Shown: piece after piece, positions 16,423 through 25,654 of the stretch
Numbering within the stretch: the stretch's first letter is position 1
How the letters are laid out: the number at the start of each line of letters is the position of its first letter
NCBI GenBank assembly: GCA_017551505.1
Contig: JAFZLL010000058.1
Location: forward strand, 1-64,000
DNA from: Eubacteriaceae bacterium
GTDB lineage: Bacteria; Bacillota; Clostridia; Eubacteriales; Anaerofustaceae
Length of the DNA stretch: 64,000 nucleotides
Reading direction: 5' to 3'
Translations under genes and position numbers: made by a program
Notes under the pieces: model-generated
Database searches by the model: none
What the model saw: the letters and a program-made list of their open reading frames with translations, nothing else
What the model was told of the DNA's origin: nothing

Positions 16423-18975
16423 ATGAAGGGATCAGAAACTAAGCTTCTGGAATACATGGAGGGTGCAAAAAAGCGCTTTGTCATTCCTGTGTATCAACGG
16501 AACTATGACTGGAAAATGGAAAACTGCAAGCAGTTATATGATGATCTGGTTAAAGTCGTACGGAATCATCGGAAAAGCCATTTCTTTGGTAGTATCGTCT
16601 CTTCCTACCAGCCTAATGGAAGATATACAGAGTACCTTGTGATTGACGGACAGCAGAGACTTACAACTGTTTCTCTGCTGCTTCTCGCCATGTATACACT
16701 GATAAAAGAGGGAAAAGTAACTCCGCAGACTGAAACGATGGCCTTGGAGATCTTCGAGGACTATCTTGTAGATAAACATCAGCCCAAAGAAACGCGGGTT
16801 AAGCTGAAACCTGTGAAAAACGACCGGAGTGCTTTTGAAAAGCTCTTCGATATCGACGATGAAAATGACAAACAGTCAAATCTGACGTACAACTATGAGT
16901 ACTTCTATAATCGCATTCAGAAGGAAGAAATCTCCATTGAGGAACTCTATGATGCGCTGTTCGCATTGGAGATTATCAACATTGAGCTGACGTCGGATGA
17001 TGATCCTCAGTTGATATTTGAAAGCCTGAACTCGACAGGCATGGCCCTTAGCGAAGGTGATAAGATCCGAAACTATATTCTTATGGGCCTTCCTGCAGCT
17101 CTGCTGAATGATTACTATGAAAAATACTGGAATAAAATCGAACTTTGCACCAACTCTGATGTGAGTATGTTCGTCAGAGACTATCTCAGCGTCAAGCAAC
17201 AGGCGATCCCCTCTATGAGCCGGGTCTATGTAACATTTAAGGCTTATGTTGAGGAAAACAAGCTTGAGACCGAAGCGCTTCTGAAGGATCTGCTCGACTA
17301 TGCAAAATGGTATGAGATCCTGCTCAAGGGCAAAACCGAGGATAAGAAGCTGAATGCCTGCATTTATCGACTCAATCGTCTGGAAACGACTGTAACCAGG
17401 CCGTTTTTCCTTGAAGTGCTGCGCATGATGGCAAAAGGATCTCCGGCGCTTCCGCTTCAGGACGCAAGAGAAGTATTCCTTCTGACAGAAAACTATCTCT
17501 TCCGCAGAAGCATTTGTGATCTGCCGACAAATGCCCTGAACAAGATCTTTCTGATGCTCCATAGGGAAATCATCCGGTTCGATGGGACAGAAGCGGATTA
17601 TTTGGAGAAATTCAAATATGCCCTACTCTCCAAGGTGGAAAGAGGCCGTTTCCCAAACAATGATGAATTCTCCGAGTCTATCGGTACCCGTCAGATTTAT
17701 CTGATGAACATCAAGAACAAGGCGTATATACTGGAGCGCTTTGAAAACTACGGCATCGACGAAGATAAGGATATCTACAGGCATCTCGATGAAGGGACCT
17801 ATTCCATCGAGCATATCATGCCGCAGCATTTGACTCCTCAGTGGGTCAGCGCCTTGGGCGACGATTACGAAGACATCCATGAGACATGGCTGCATCGTTT
17901 GGCAAACCTGACGCTGACGGCTTACAACTCCAAATACAGCAACAATTCCTTTTCCGATAAGCGGGATATGGACAAGGGGTTCCGTCAGAGCGGCTTGAGA
18001 ATGAACACCTGGATAGCCCAGCAGGAAAAGTGGACGCTGGCAGAATTGGAAGAGCGCCGGGGGATACTGGTTTCCCGCGCATTGACCATCTGGCCTATGC
18101 CGGAGACATCCTATCAGCCTGCAGAAAAGCAGCTTGACTCCTATACTCTGGAAGATGATGTGGATCTCAGCGGACGGGAAATTGTTCGTTTCGGCTATAA
18201 GAACACGGAACAGCCGGTCGACAGCTGGATCACGATGATGGCGCAGATTCTGAAGATACTCCATGCCGAGGATAAATCTGTACTGGCCCGTCTTGCGCAT
18301 ACTGATAATCCGGATGATGAGCTGAACGACTACATTAGCGATAATCCCGCGGATCTGCGCGGAGCGCTGGAGATCGACCAGAATATCTATCTGGAACGGA
18401 ATACCAGCACCAGCACAAAACTCTCGGTGCTCAAGAAATTCTTTAAGGCATACGGCCAGAATCCTGAAGAGCTGGTGTTTTATCTAAAAGATCAGAACGC
18501 TGACCAGAAAGAAGACGAAGCCGGTACTCTAAAAGAGACCCGTCGTAAATACTGGGCTTATGCGTTGGAGTATATCAAGTCAGCCCACGGAAGCGAAGGC
18601 GCATTTAAGAATGTAAATCCGACAAAAGGATATTGGATCAGTGGATGGTTTGGCATCAGTGGATTCAGCATAGGTTGCTATGCCAAGCAAACCTCCGTCT
18701 CGGTCGAGCTGGATTTAGCAAAATCGGATCGAGACAAGAACAAATCCGCATATGATTATCTCTTTGCACGGAAAGCTGAAATAGAGAAAACTTTAGGCGT
18801 TCCTCTCGATTGGTGGCGTTTTGAAGGTAAAGCATCCTATGTCCATTACAAGCTTGATCTTGGCCTTTCCGATGAAGCAAACTGGACGCAGATGGCGAAG
18901 TTCCACGCGGAGTGGAGCAAGAAGTTTTATGACGTATTTGTTCCCCTGCTGCAGCAGTGGAACGCTATGAGGTAA
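16423..18975 (+). CDS. DUF262-DUF1524-DUF4268 protein (GmrSD-like) inside the type I operon
   Basis: The 850-residue product starts with a ParB-like DUF262 domain: IPVYQRNYDW at 21-30 and VIDGQQRLTT near 73-82, the nucleotide-binding motifs of GmrS. A His-Asn-His-like DUF1524 domain follows (SIEHIMPQHLTPQW near 462, LANLTLTAYNSKYSNNSF). The end resembles DUF4268 (YWISGWFGISGFSIG, WWRFEGKASYVHY). GmrSD and related proteins cleave modified phage DNA, so this may be an embedded type IV-like activity. I chose the ATG at 16423 with GAGGTGGG upstream. It sits between hsdR and hsdM, an unusual place. Confidence 0.88.
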   Translation: MKGSETKLLEYMEGAKKRFVIPVYQRNYDWKMENCKQLYDDLVKVVRNHRKSHFFGSIVSSYQPNGRYTEYLVIDGQQRLTTVSLLLLAMYTLIKEGKVTPQTETMALEIFEDYLVDKHQPKETRVKLKPVKNDRSAFEKLFDIDDENDKQSNLTYNYEYFYNRIQKEEISIEELYDALFALEIINIELTSDDDPQLIFESLNSTGMALSEGDKIRNYILMGLPAALLNDYYEKYWNKIELCTNSDVSMFVRDYLSVKQQAIPSMSRVYVTFKAYVEENKLETEALLKDLLDYAKWYEILLKGKTEDKKLNACIYRLNRLETTVTRPFFLEVLRMMAKGSPALPLQDAREVFLLTENYLFRRSICDLPTNALNKIFLMLHREIIRFDGTEADYLEKFKYALLSKVERGRFPNNDEFSESIGTRQIYLMNIKNKAYILERFENYGIDEDKDIYRHLDEGTYSIEHIMPQHLTPQWVSALGDDYEDIHETWLHRLANLTLTAYNSKYSNNSFSDKRDMDKGFRQSGLRMNTWIAQQEKWTLAELEERRGILVSRALTIWPMPETSYQPAEKQLDSYTLEDDVDLSGREIVRFGYKNTEQPVDSWITMMAQILKILHAEDKSVLARLAHTDNPDDELNDYISDNPADLRGALEIDQNIYLERNTSTSTKLSVLKKFFKAYGQNPEELVFYLKDQNADQKEDEAGTLKETRRKYWAYALEYIKSAHGSEGAFKNVNPTKGYWISGWFGISGFSIGCYAKQTSVSVELDLAKSDRDKNKSAYDYLFARKAEIEKTLGVPLDWWRFEGKASYVHYKLDLGLSDEANWTQMAKFHAEWSKKFYDVFVPLLQQWNAMR

Positions 18976-18980
18976 TTACG

Positions 18981-20459
18981 ATGGCAAATCTATCCGGTTT
19001 TGTAAAACGCCTGCGTGATATCATGCGCAACGACGCCGGTATCAACGGTGACGCTCAGCGCATCGAGCAGATCGCGTGGATGCTGTTTTTGAAGGTCTAC
19101 GACGCCAAGGAACAGGACTGGGAGTTTGATGATGAGGATTATACCTCCATCATCCCGGAAGAATGCCGCTGGGCGAACTGGGCACATGACGACCGCTCCG
19201 GCACGGCCATGACCGGCGAGCGGCTGCTGGACTTTGTAAACAACACCCTGTTCCCCACGCTGAAAAAGCTGCCTGTAGACGCCTCTACGCCCATCAAAAA
19301 GGCCATCGTGCAGACCACCTTTGCCGACGCCAACAACTACATGAAGGACGGCGTGCTGCTCCGTCAGGTTATCAACGTCATCGACGAGCTGGATCTCTCT
19401 GACTACGAGGAGAGCCATGCCTTCGGTGAGATCTACGAGGCCATTCTGAAGGAACTGCAGAGCGCGGGCAGCGCCGGTGAGTTTTATACGCCCCGCGCTG
19501 TCACCGAGTTCATGGCGCAGATGATAAAGCCTCAGATCGGTGAAAAGATGGCGGACTTCGCTTGCGGCACTGGCGGCTTCCTGACAAGCTGGCTGAAAGA
19601 GCTGGAAAAAGAAGTGAAGACCACCGAGGACCGGGCAGCCTTCGGCCAGTCCATCTATGGCATTGAGAAAAAGCAGTTTCCGTATATGCTCTGCATCACG
19701 AACATGCTGTTGCACGATCTGGACGTGCCCCAGGTGTTCCATGACAACAGCCTGCTGCGTGACGTGCTGGACTACACCGAGGACGATCAGTTCGACGTCA
19801 TCCTGATGAATCCCCCGTACGGCGGCAGCGAGAAGGCGGAGGTCAAAAACCATTTCCCAGCGGATCTGGCCAGCTCCGAGACCGCCGATCTTTTCATGTC
19901 CGTCATTATGTACCGGCTGAAAGAGAATGGCCGTGCCGCCGTGATCCTGCCCGACGGATTCCTTTTCGGCACCGACAACGCCAAGATCAACATCAAAAAG
20001 AAGCTGCTGTCGGAGTTCAATCTTCATACGATCGTCCGTATGCCGGGCAGTGTCTTCTCCCCCTATACTTCCATTACGACTAACATCCTGTTTTTCGACC
20101 GCACCGGCCCCACGACAGAGACCTGGTTCTATCGTCTGGACATGCCGGAAGGCTACAAGCATTTCAGCAAGACCAAGCCCATGAAACTGGAGCATTTTGC
20201 CCCGGTGATCGAATGGTGGAATGACCGCCAGGAGATCAGCGTGGACGGCTTCGATAAAGCAAGGAAATACACTATGCAGCAGCTTTCAGAGGAATTGGGC
20301 TACAATCTGGATCAGTGTGGCTTCCCCCATGAGGAAGAGGAGATCCTTGCGCCGATGGATTTGATCCAGCGGTATCAGGAGGAACGCGCTTCTCTGAATG
20401 CAGAGATCGACCGGGTGTTGGCCGAGATCACTGCCAAGCTGGGAGGGGCTGAGCTATGA
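18981..20459 (+). CDS. hsdM: Type I restriction-modification methyltransferase subunit
   Basis: HsdM methylates adenine within the site chosen by HsdS. The 492-residue product has the N-terminal helical domain (FVKRLRDIMRND, QIAWMLFLKVYDAKE), AGEFYTPR before the SAM motif DFACGTGGF (192-200) and the catalytic NPPY at 277-280. The start at 18981 has GAGGT upstream. The stop overlaps the hsdS start (ATGA). The first two thirds are visibly richer in G and C than hsdS and the DUF262 gene on either side, suggesting a mosaic operon. Confidence 0.96.
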   Translation: MANLSGFVKRLRDIMRNDAGINGDAQRIEQIAWMLFLKVYDAKEQDWEFDDEDYTSIIPEECRWANWAHDDRSGTAMTGERLLDFVNNTLFPTLKKLPVDASTPIKKAIVQTTFADANNYMKDGVLLRQVINVIDELDLSDYEESHAFGEIYEAILKELQSAGSAGEFYTPRAVTEFMAQMIKPQIGEKMADFACGTGGFLTSWLKELEKEVKTTEDRAAFGQSIYGIEKKQFPYMLCITNMLLHDLDVPQVFHDNSLLRDVLDYTEDDQFDVILMNPPYGGSEKAEVKNHFPADLASSETADLFMSVIMYRLKENGRAAVILPDGFLFGTDNAKINIKKKLLSEFNLHTIVRMPGSVFSPYTSITTNILFFDRTGPTTETWFYRLDMPEGYKHFSKTKPMKLEHFAPVIEWWNDRQEISVDGFDKARKYTMQQLSEELGYNLDQCGFPHEEEEILAPMDLIQRYQEERASLNAEIDRVLAEITAKLGGAEL

Positions 20460-21868
20460 CGCCCCAAGAGTTGAGGTATAGTATCTTTTCGCATGCTTTG
20501 TCTGGTGCTTTAACAACGGACATTGTTTCTCCGTTCGATATAAAGATACGGGAAATTGATTTGGGTGATAACGCTCCGTTTGAAATCCCAGAACACTGGA
20601 AATGGTCTGCTCTGGGATTGCTATGCGAAATGTATACAGGCAACAGCATCCCAGAGAGTGTAAAAAAGGCAAAATACGAGGGTTTGAAGAACGGATACGA
20701 CTATATTGGAACAAAGGATGTTTCTTTTGAGCATACGATAGCTTATGAAAACGGCATACGCATCCCTTTTGATGAAGGATTCAAATTGGCGTATAAAGGC
20801 TCTGTCTTAATGTGTATTGAGGGTGGCAGCGCTGGTAGGAAAATCGGAATACTCGATAGGGATGTGTGTTTTGGAAATAAGCTTTGCATGTTTTATCCGG
20901 ATGTGATTCTTAACTCTTATCTGTACTATTATCTGCAGAGTTTTGAATTTAAGGCCCTTTTCAATGGCATGATGACTGGAATCATCGGTGGCGTTAGTAT
21001 TAAGAAGCTGAAAGAAATTCCTATTCCGGTTCCGCCGCTTGCCGAGCAGAAGCGCATTGTAGCCAAGATCGAAGAGCTGCTGCCGCTGATCGACCGCTAT
21101 GAGCAGGCGTGGAGCCGCCTGGAGGACTTCAACAAGCGCTTCCCTGGGGATATGCAGAAATCCATTCTGCAAATGGCCCTCCAGGGTAAGTTGGTGGAGC
21201 AGCGCCCCGAGGAAGGCACCGGCGAGGAACTGTATCTACAAATTCAGCGCGAAAAGCAAGCGCTGATCAACGCGGGAAAGATCAAGAGGGACCGTCGTAC
21301 AGATGAAATGGGAATGCCATCTGATGATGATATTCCTTTTGAGATTCCTGAAACATGGAAATGGGTTTATCTGGGTAGTATTCTAAACAAGCTTACTGAT
21401 GGAACACATAAAACTCCAAAGTACTCGACAAGTGGGGTGAAGTTTGTTTCAGTCAAGGATATGAGCAGTGGTTTTCTGTCCTTAAGCAATACTAAATATA
21501 TCACCGCATCTGAACATGAAGAATTATATGCAAGATGCGATCCTGTTCGAGGAGATATGCTTCTCTCGAAAGTCGGCACAACAGGAGTTCCGGCGATTGT
21601 TGACACAGATGAGCCGTTCAGTTTATTTGTTAGTGTTGCACTCTTGAAGTATAGCCATGATTGTATTGATGAAGCGTTCCTGTATTATCTCCTCAAAAGT
21701 CCGTTGGTACAGATGCAGGCTACAGAAAATACGCGGGGCGTAGGAAATAAAAACTGGGTGTTGGATGCAATTGCAAAAACAATAGTTGTTCTCCCACCGT
21801 TGGCCGAGCAGAAACGTATCATCGCCCGGCTTGAAGAATTGCTACCGCTGTGCGAGAGATTGAAATGA
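20456..21868 (+). CDS. hsdS: Type I restriction-modification specificity subunit
   Basis: HsdS recognises the split DNA target through two target-recognition domains. The 470-residue protein has two such domains, each introduced by FEIPE(H/T)WKW and closed by PLAEQKRI(V/I)A(K/R)(I/L)EELLPL (about 197-215 and 449-467). The central helical spacer contains RFPGDMQKSILQMALQGKL. The protein ends straight after the second repeat, so the C-terminal helix is short. Such repeats let domains be swapped by recombination. The target sequence cannot be read from the protein by eye. Confidence 0.94.
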   Translation: MTPQELRYSIFSHALSGALTTDIVSPFDIKIREIDLGDNAPFEIPEHWKWSALGLLCEMYTGNSIPESVKKAKYEGLKNGYDYIGTKDVSFEHTIAYENGIRIPFDEGFKLAYKGSVLMCIEGGSAGRKIGILDRDVCFGNKLCMFYPDVILNSYLYYYLQSFEFKALFNGMMTGIIGGVSIKKLKEIPIPVPPLAEQKRIVAKIEELLPLIDRYEQAWSRLEDFNKRFPGDMQKSILQMALQGKLVEQRPEEGTGEELYLQIQREKQALINAGKIKRDRRTDEMGMPSDDDIPFEIPETWKWVYLGSILNKLTDGTHKTPKYSTSGVKFVSVKDMSSGFLSLSNTKYITASEHEELYARCDPVRGDMLLSKVGTTGVPAIVDTDEPFSLFVSVALLKYSHDCIDEAFLYYLLKSPLVQMQATENTRGVGNKNWVLDAIAKTIVVLPPLAEQKRIIARLEELLPLCERLK

Positions 21869-21883
21869 GGTAATGCTGATATT

Positions 21884-22501
21884 ATGAACGCCGAGTGGAT
21901 AATGGTGGTCATCACCGGGATATACGTTATAGCAACCATTTTCATTTGTTGGGCCAATTTCAAATCCGCAAGTGCATCCAAAGAACAACTTAAAGAAATG
22001 CAAAAACAGTACGCGGAAACGAATAGGCCACTTATAGAACTTGAATTCCACTACAGCAGAAGAACATGGTATATCGCCAGGTTTGTTAACCACGGAAATT
22101 TGACAGCTCAACGCGTAAGAATCAATTTGGATCAATCTTTTATTGATAGCCTCCCGGAAGATTCTTTCAGAAACGAGTTGGAACGGATTAAGGGCAAAGA
22201 GTGTATTATAGGCGTCGGTCAGCATTATGATCTTTTCATTGGCAGCAATAAGATGCGGGGTAATCCTAATATGATGCCGCTCACCGGAACCATCATTTAT
22301 GAAGCTCAAGGCAAAGAGTACAAGAGTGATCTTTTTGTGGATCTGGAGCACTATATGACCTTCTTTTCTTCAACTACTGATGAAGAGGATTTTCTTAAAT
22401 CCGTAAATAAGATAAGTGATCAGTTGAAAGGAATTCGCCAAGCACTGAATGTTCACAAAGATGAAATACTGGATTCTACCCCTGACGATAACGACACATA
22501 A
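21884..22501 (+). CDS. Single-pass membrane protein at the end of the RM operon, 205 aa
   Basis: I do not recognise a named family. Residues 5-25 form a hydrophobic segment (IMVVITGIYVIATIFICW). A short coiled-coil-like helix follows (ASKEQLKEMQKQYAETNRP), then a beta-rich soluble part (PLIELEFHYS, YIARFVNHGN, TGTIIYEAQGKEYKSDLFVDL). This arrangement is seen in other hypothetical proteins next to type I systems. It starts 16 bases after hsdS, so it is probably co-transcribed, but the nearest Shine-Dalgarno-like GAGGT is rather far upstream. A role in defence is only inferred from context. Confidence 0.68.
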   Translation: MNAEWIMVVITGIYVIATIFICWANFKSASASKEQLKEMQKQYAETNRPLIELEFHYSRRTWYIARFVNHGNLTAQRVRINLDQSFIDSLPEDSFRNELERIKGKECIIGVGQHYDLFIGSNKMRGNPNMMPLTGTIIYEAQGKEYKSDLFVDLEHYMTFFSSTTDEEDFLKSVNKISDQLKGIRQALNVHKDEILDSTPDDNDT

Positions 22502-22655
22502 ATCCATCTTGGGGTCGTAGGAAAATCACTTTTTTCGTTTTAGGTCTGGATACTAAAGCGTCAAAAGACGCGCAGCTCGCACTTGTGCGATCTCTGGGTT
22601 TGGGATGTGTTCCCAACGAGCCGGTGCAGAAATTGGCGCAGGTCCGGATCTGTAC

Positions 22656-22773
22656 ACTGCTTGCCAGGTACTGACATCCATCCGGACACTGCTCGCCAAT
22701 TTGCAAAACCTGTAAGTGCAGGCCCTACTTGCCAAGTACCAAATCATACAGGTATGCATTGCTTGCCAAGTAG
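22656..22773 (+). repeat. Four iteron-like direct repeats
   Basis: Variants of TGCTTGCCAAGTA occur at about 22658, 22688, 22726 and 22758, spaced some 30-38 bases. They lie 400 bases upstream of a replication-initiator-like gene, where binding iterons of an integrative element or plasmid would be expected. Confidence 0.5.
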
Positions 22774-23017
22774 TGAAAGCTTAGCAAGCAACACGTTGAC
22801 GGCTGGAACCGTAAACCGCTTTCAGGTGTATTGACAGTTCAAATCCGTGTTGGTATATTTGTATCGGTCCTGAAAAAAGGATCTTTGGGGAATCGGGTTC
22901 GGCCCGGTTCGTTATCGGTTCTCTCCCCTAAAAGGTGAGTTCTCGGTTTATATAGAGTATCTGTCTGATAGAACAGATACAGTGGGCTGCATTGGGGCAG
23001 CCACCGGCAAAATGATT

Positions 23018-23101
23018 GCCGGGTTACATAGACACATATCGATTTTGGCGGACTCTTGGAGTTCGTCTGTCGGTGCGTATCTATGTGACCCGGCTTTTTT
23101 G
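23018..23101 (+). terminator. Large two-stem terminator/attenuator before the replication gene
   Basis: GCCGGGTTACATAGA (23018-23032) pairs with TCTATGTGACCCGGC (23080-23094), and an inner hairpin CGGACTC/GAGTTCG sits within. Six T residues follow. It lies 73 bases before the truncated initiator gene, so it may have attenuated its expression. Confidence 0.75.
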
Positions 23102-23173
23102 TTTTTCATCAAAAGCAAAAACCTCCGGGTGCCTTGTTCACAGTTTTCAGAAAAGACAAAGGAGGTAAAAGCA

Positions 23174-23581
23174 ATGTCACAGGTTTTTCGCGTAGAGCGA
23201 AATAAGAATTTCACGGTCATGGCCAACTATCATCTGAAGGACAAACGATTGTCGCTGAAGGCCAAGGGGCTGCTGTCGGTCATGCTGAGTCTGCCGGACG
23301 ATTGGAACTACAACATGAAGGGGCTTGCGAGGCTCAGTAAGGATGGACTCGATTCGGTCCGCAGCACCGTGAACGAATTGGAGAGGTTTGGATACGTCAC
23401 GAGGCACAGGATCCGGACAGAGACCAGCCAGCTGGCAGACACAGAGTATTTGGTCCGGGAATGTCCGCTTGATCAGGAAGAACATCCGACAGCCCTACAG
23501 ACAGACTCTCCAGGACTGGAGAATCAGTTGACAGGCGGAGCCAACGACGGCCTTCCCTGTACAGGCGTTCCGGTTCTATAA
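23174..23581 (+). CDS. Truncated replication-initiator-like protein (N-terminal winged-helix part)
   Basis: The 135-residue product begins SQVFRVERNKNFTVMANYHL and continues with LSLKAKGLLSVMLSLPDDWN, YNMKGLARLSKDGLDSVRST and VNELERFGYVTR. This is the N-terminal winged-helix domain seen in initiator proteins of clostridial integrative elements. Full-length relatives are roughly twice as long and carry a DnaD-like C-terminal domain, which is missing here. The ATG has GGAGG eight bases upstream. The frame ends just before a headless KilA-N gene, and the sequence between looks like initiator-derived linker in another frame. I read it as a deletion remnant that may still be translated. Confidence 0.7.
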   Translation: MSQVFRVERNKNFTVMANYHLKDKRLSLKAKGLLSVMLSLPDDWNYNMKGLARLSKDGLDSVRSTVNELERFGYVTRHRIRTETSQLADTEYLVRECPLDQEEHPTALQTDSPGLENQLTGGANDGLPCTGVPVL

Positions 23582-23598
23582 AAGAAAAAGAAATATAA

Positions 23599-24477
23599 AA
23601 GTACTTATCGATAGAATATCCATCCTATCTAACGATCCACGCCAAAGGATTCGATATCAGCATCTACACAACCGATTTTGAGAATGAATTCATTTCTCTG
23701 ACTGATATTGCAAAATATAAGAGTAACGCACCAAATGACGTAATCAAGAACTGGATGCGCAGCCGTGAGACGTTGGAGTTCCTTGGCTTATGGGAGACCT
23801 TGCATAATCCGGACTTTAAACCCGTCGAATTCGACGGGTTTAGGAAGGAAGCAGGACTGCATGCTTTCACCATGTCCCCTTCAAAATGGATCGAAAGCGT
23901 AAATGCAATCGGTATCACAACAAAGGCCGGCCGCTATGGAGGCACATACGCTCATTCCGATATTGCACTTGAATTTGCGTCGTGGATCTCGGCAGAATTC
24001 AAACTGTATATTGTGAAAGACTACCAGCGGATCAAGCATGACGAGAACAGCCGCCTGTCCTTGAGCTGGAATCTGAACCGTGAAGTTGCCAAGTTGAATT
24101 ATCGCATTCATACAGATGCTATTAAGGAAAACCTGACCCCTCCGGATCTGACCACGGAGCAGATTTCCTATAAATATGCCAATGAAGCCGATATGCTGAA
24201 TGTGGCGTTATTTGGCAAGACCGCGAAACAGTGGCGGGATGAGAACCCCGATAAAAAAGGTAATATCAGGGATGACGCGAACCTGAATCAACTGCTGGTC
24301 CTCGCAAACATGGAAAGTTATAACGCCATCCTGATAGAACAGGGCAAGCCGATGTCTGAACGTCTGGTGCTTCTAAGAGACCTTGCAATAAGACAAATGA
24401 GCACTTTGACCAGGATCAGCACAGACCATTTGCCGATGCTTCCCGGAAACAAATCAGAGACTGAGAAAGATGATTAA
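23599..24477 (+). pseudogene. KilA-N-domain gene lacking its start
   Basis: The open frame encodes TIHAKGFDISIYTTDFENEF, SLTDIAKYKSNAPNDVI and NWMRSRETLEFLGLWETLHN, the DNA-binding KilA-N domain. An alpha-helical C-terminal part follows, ending near LPMLPGNKSETEKDD. The only ATG in frame is at 23755, already inside the KilA-N domain, and upstream of the domain there is no ATG, GTG or TTG before the stop at 23596-23598. The start codon has therefore probably been lost at a junction near 23630 with the truncated initiator gene. Its last bases overlap the recombinase start. Confidence 0.7.
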
Positions 24478-25241
24478 GAAGACACAAAAATGCTATATCT
24501 ACACCCGCGTCTCCACGGCGATCCAGGTCGACGGCTACAGTCTGGATGCCCAGAAGGATAAGCTCCGGAAATATGCTGAATACCAGAATTATACGATTGC
24601 CGGCGAGTATTCCGACGAAGGTTTCTCCGGGAAGACCATTCAGGGCCGTCTGGAGTTCCAGCATATGCTGCAGGATATCCAGGACCGTAAAGACGATGTT
24701 GATTATGTCCTGGTGTTTAAGCTGTCCCGGTTCGGACGTAACGCTGCAGACGTGCTGAATTCTCTGCAGCTGATGCAGGATTTCGGTGTAAACCTGATCT
24801 GCGTGGAGGACGGCATTGACAGTTCAAAAGATGCCGATTTCTGTACTGTCTGCAGTGGCAGAGATCGAGCGTGAGAATATTCGGACCCAGACGATGGCCG
24901 GACGTGAGCAGAAGGCCAGAGAAGGCCGCTGGAACGACGGATTTGCCCCTTACGGCTATAAACTGGTCAATGGCGAGTTGATGATCGCCGAGGACGAAGC
25001 AGAGGTCATACGGCTGATTTATGACCGTTATATCCATACCAACGAAGGCACAAGCAGTGTGGCCAAATATCTGAACGATTACGGCTATGTGAAGAAGATC
25101 CGGCATAATAGAACCATCCCCGGCTTTTTAGATCACTTCGTAAAGAAGGTTATTGATAACCCGGTCTATATGGGTAAGATCGCATATGGCCTCAGACGGA
25201 CAGAAAAGAAGATCGGCACCCGGAAACACGGGATCACTTAA
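24470..25241 (+). pseudogene. Frameshifted and truncated large serine recombinase
   Basis: The first frame (24470-24874) has the resolvase catalytic start YIYTRVSTAIQVDGYSLDAQ, with the nucleophile Ser in RVST, then DEGFSGKTIQGR and FKLSRFGRNAADVLNSL. Near 24830 the reading shifts. The second frame (24816-25241) continues with ISVLSAVAEIERENIRTQ, GFAPYGYKLVNGEL and NPVYMGKIAYG, then stops early at 25241. The zinc-ribbon and coiled-coil C-terminal half is gone. This is the integrase of the element, now inactive. It overlaps the KilA-N frame by eight bases. Confidence 0.85.
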
Positions 25242-25587
25242 CGTGAAAATTCTAATAGCCAAAATCACAGGATTCCCGACAGTCTGAATGACCAGAAGAA
25301 AAAGAAGATTTCATCATAACACTCATGCGCGTTAATCTCTGGTTAAGCCGGAAACATTTGAAAAGATCGTAAATTTGCCGGTTTAACGTCTATTTTAAAC
25401 GTGATGTTGGTGTTGGTTTGTCATCGTTGCGTGCACTGCTTGATAGTTTCCCTCGAGATCGTGAGATTGTCAAGTAAGCTCCGACTCTGCAATACGGCTT
25501 CATAATCCTAACGGTCGCAGCTGCGGATGAAATATCAATGTGTGCATATTACAAGCCGCATAGCACGAAAGTATTGCGTTTAGTACG
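25242..25587. other. Gap between the island remnant and the citrate operon
   Basis: No gene is recognisable. An inverted repeat with arms at 25342-25351 and 25378-25387 (GTTAAGCCGG / CCGGTTTAAC) is present. A right-hand attachment site of the island may lie here, but I found no copy of rlmD 3' sequence. Confidence 0.4.
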
Positions 25588-25623
25588 TTGACAAAATTGC
25601 GGACACATGTATAATTGTATACA
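25588..25623 (+). promoter_or_regulatory. Promoter and candidate GntR operator of the citrate operon
   Basis: A consensus TTGACA (25588-25593) and TATAAT (25610-25615) are 16 bases apart. The palindrome TGTATACA follows at once at 25616-25623, over the likely start site. Palindromes of this type are bound by FCD-group GntR regulators, one of which is encoded in the operon. Confidence 0.75.
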
Positions 25624-25654
25624 CATATTCAATGAAAGCGAGTGTAATGTAAAG

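Noticed and set aside
18990-20195. A 401-codon minus-strand frame opposite hsdM
   Set aside because: It is the antisense shadow of a clear methyltransferase gene and has no ribosome-binding site or family motifs.
22502-23000. CRISPR array, suggested by the short repeats near 22656-22773
   Set aside because: Repeats are short, imperfect and only four, spacing varies, and no cas genes occur.
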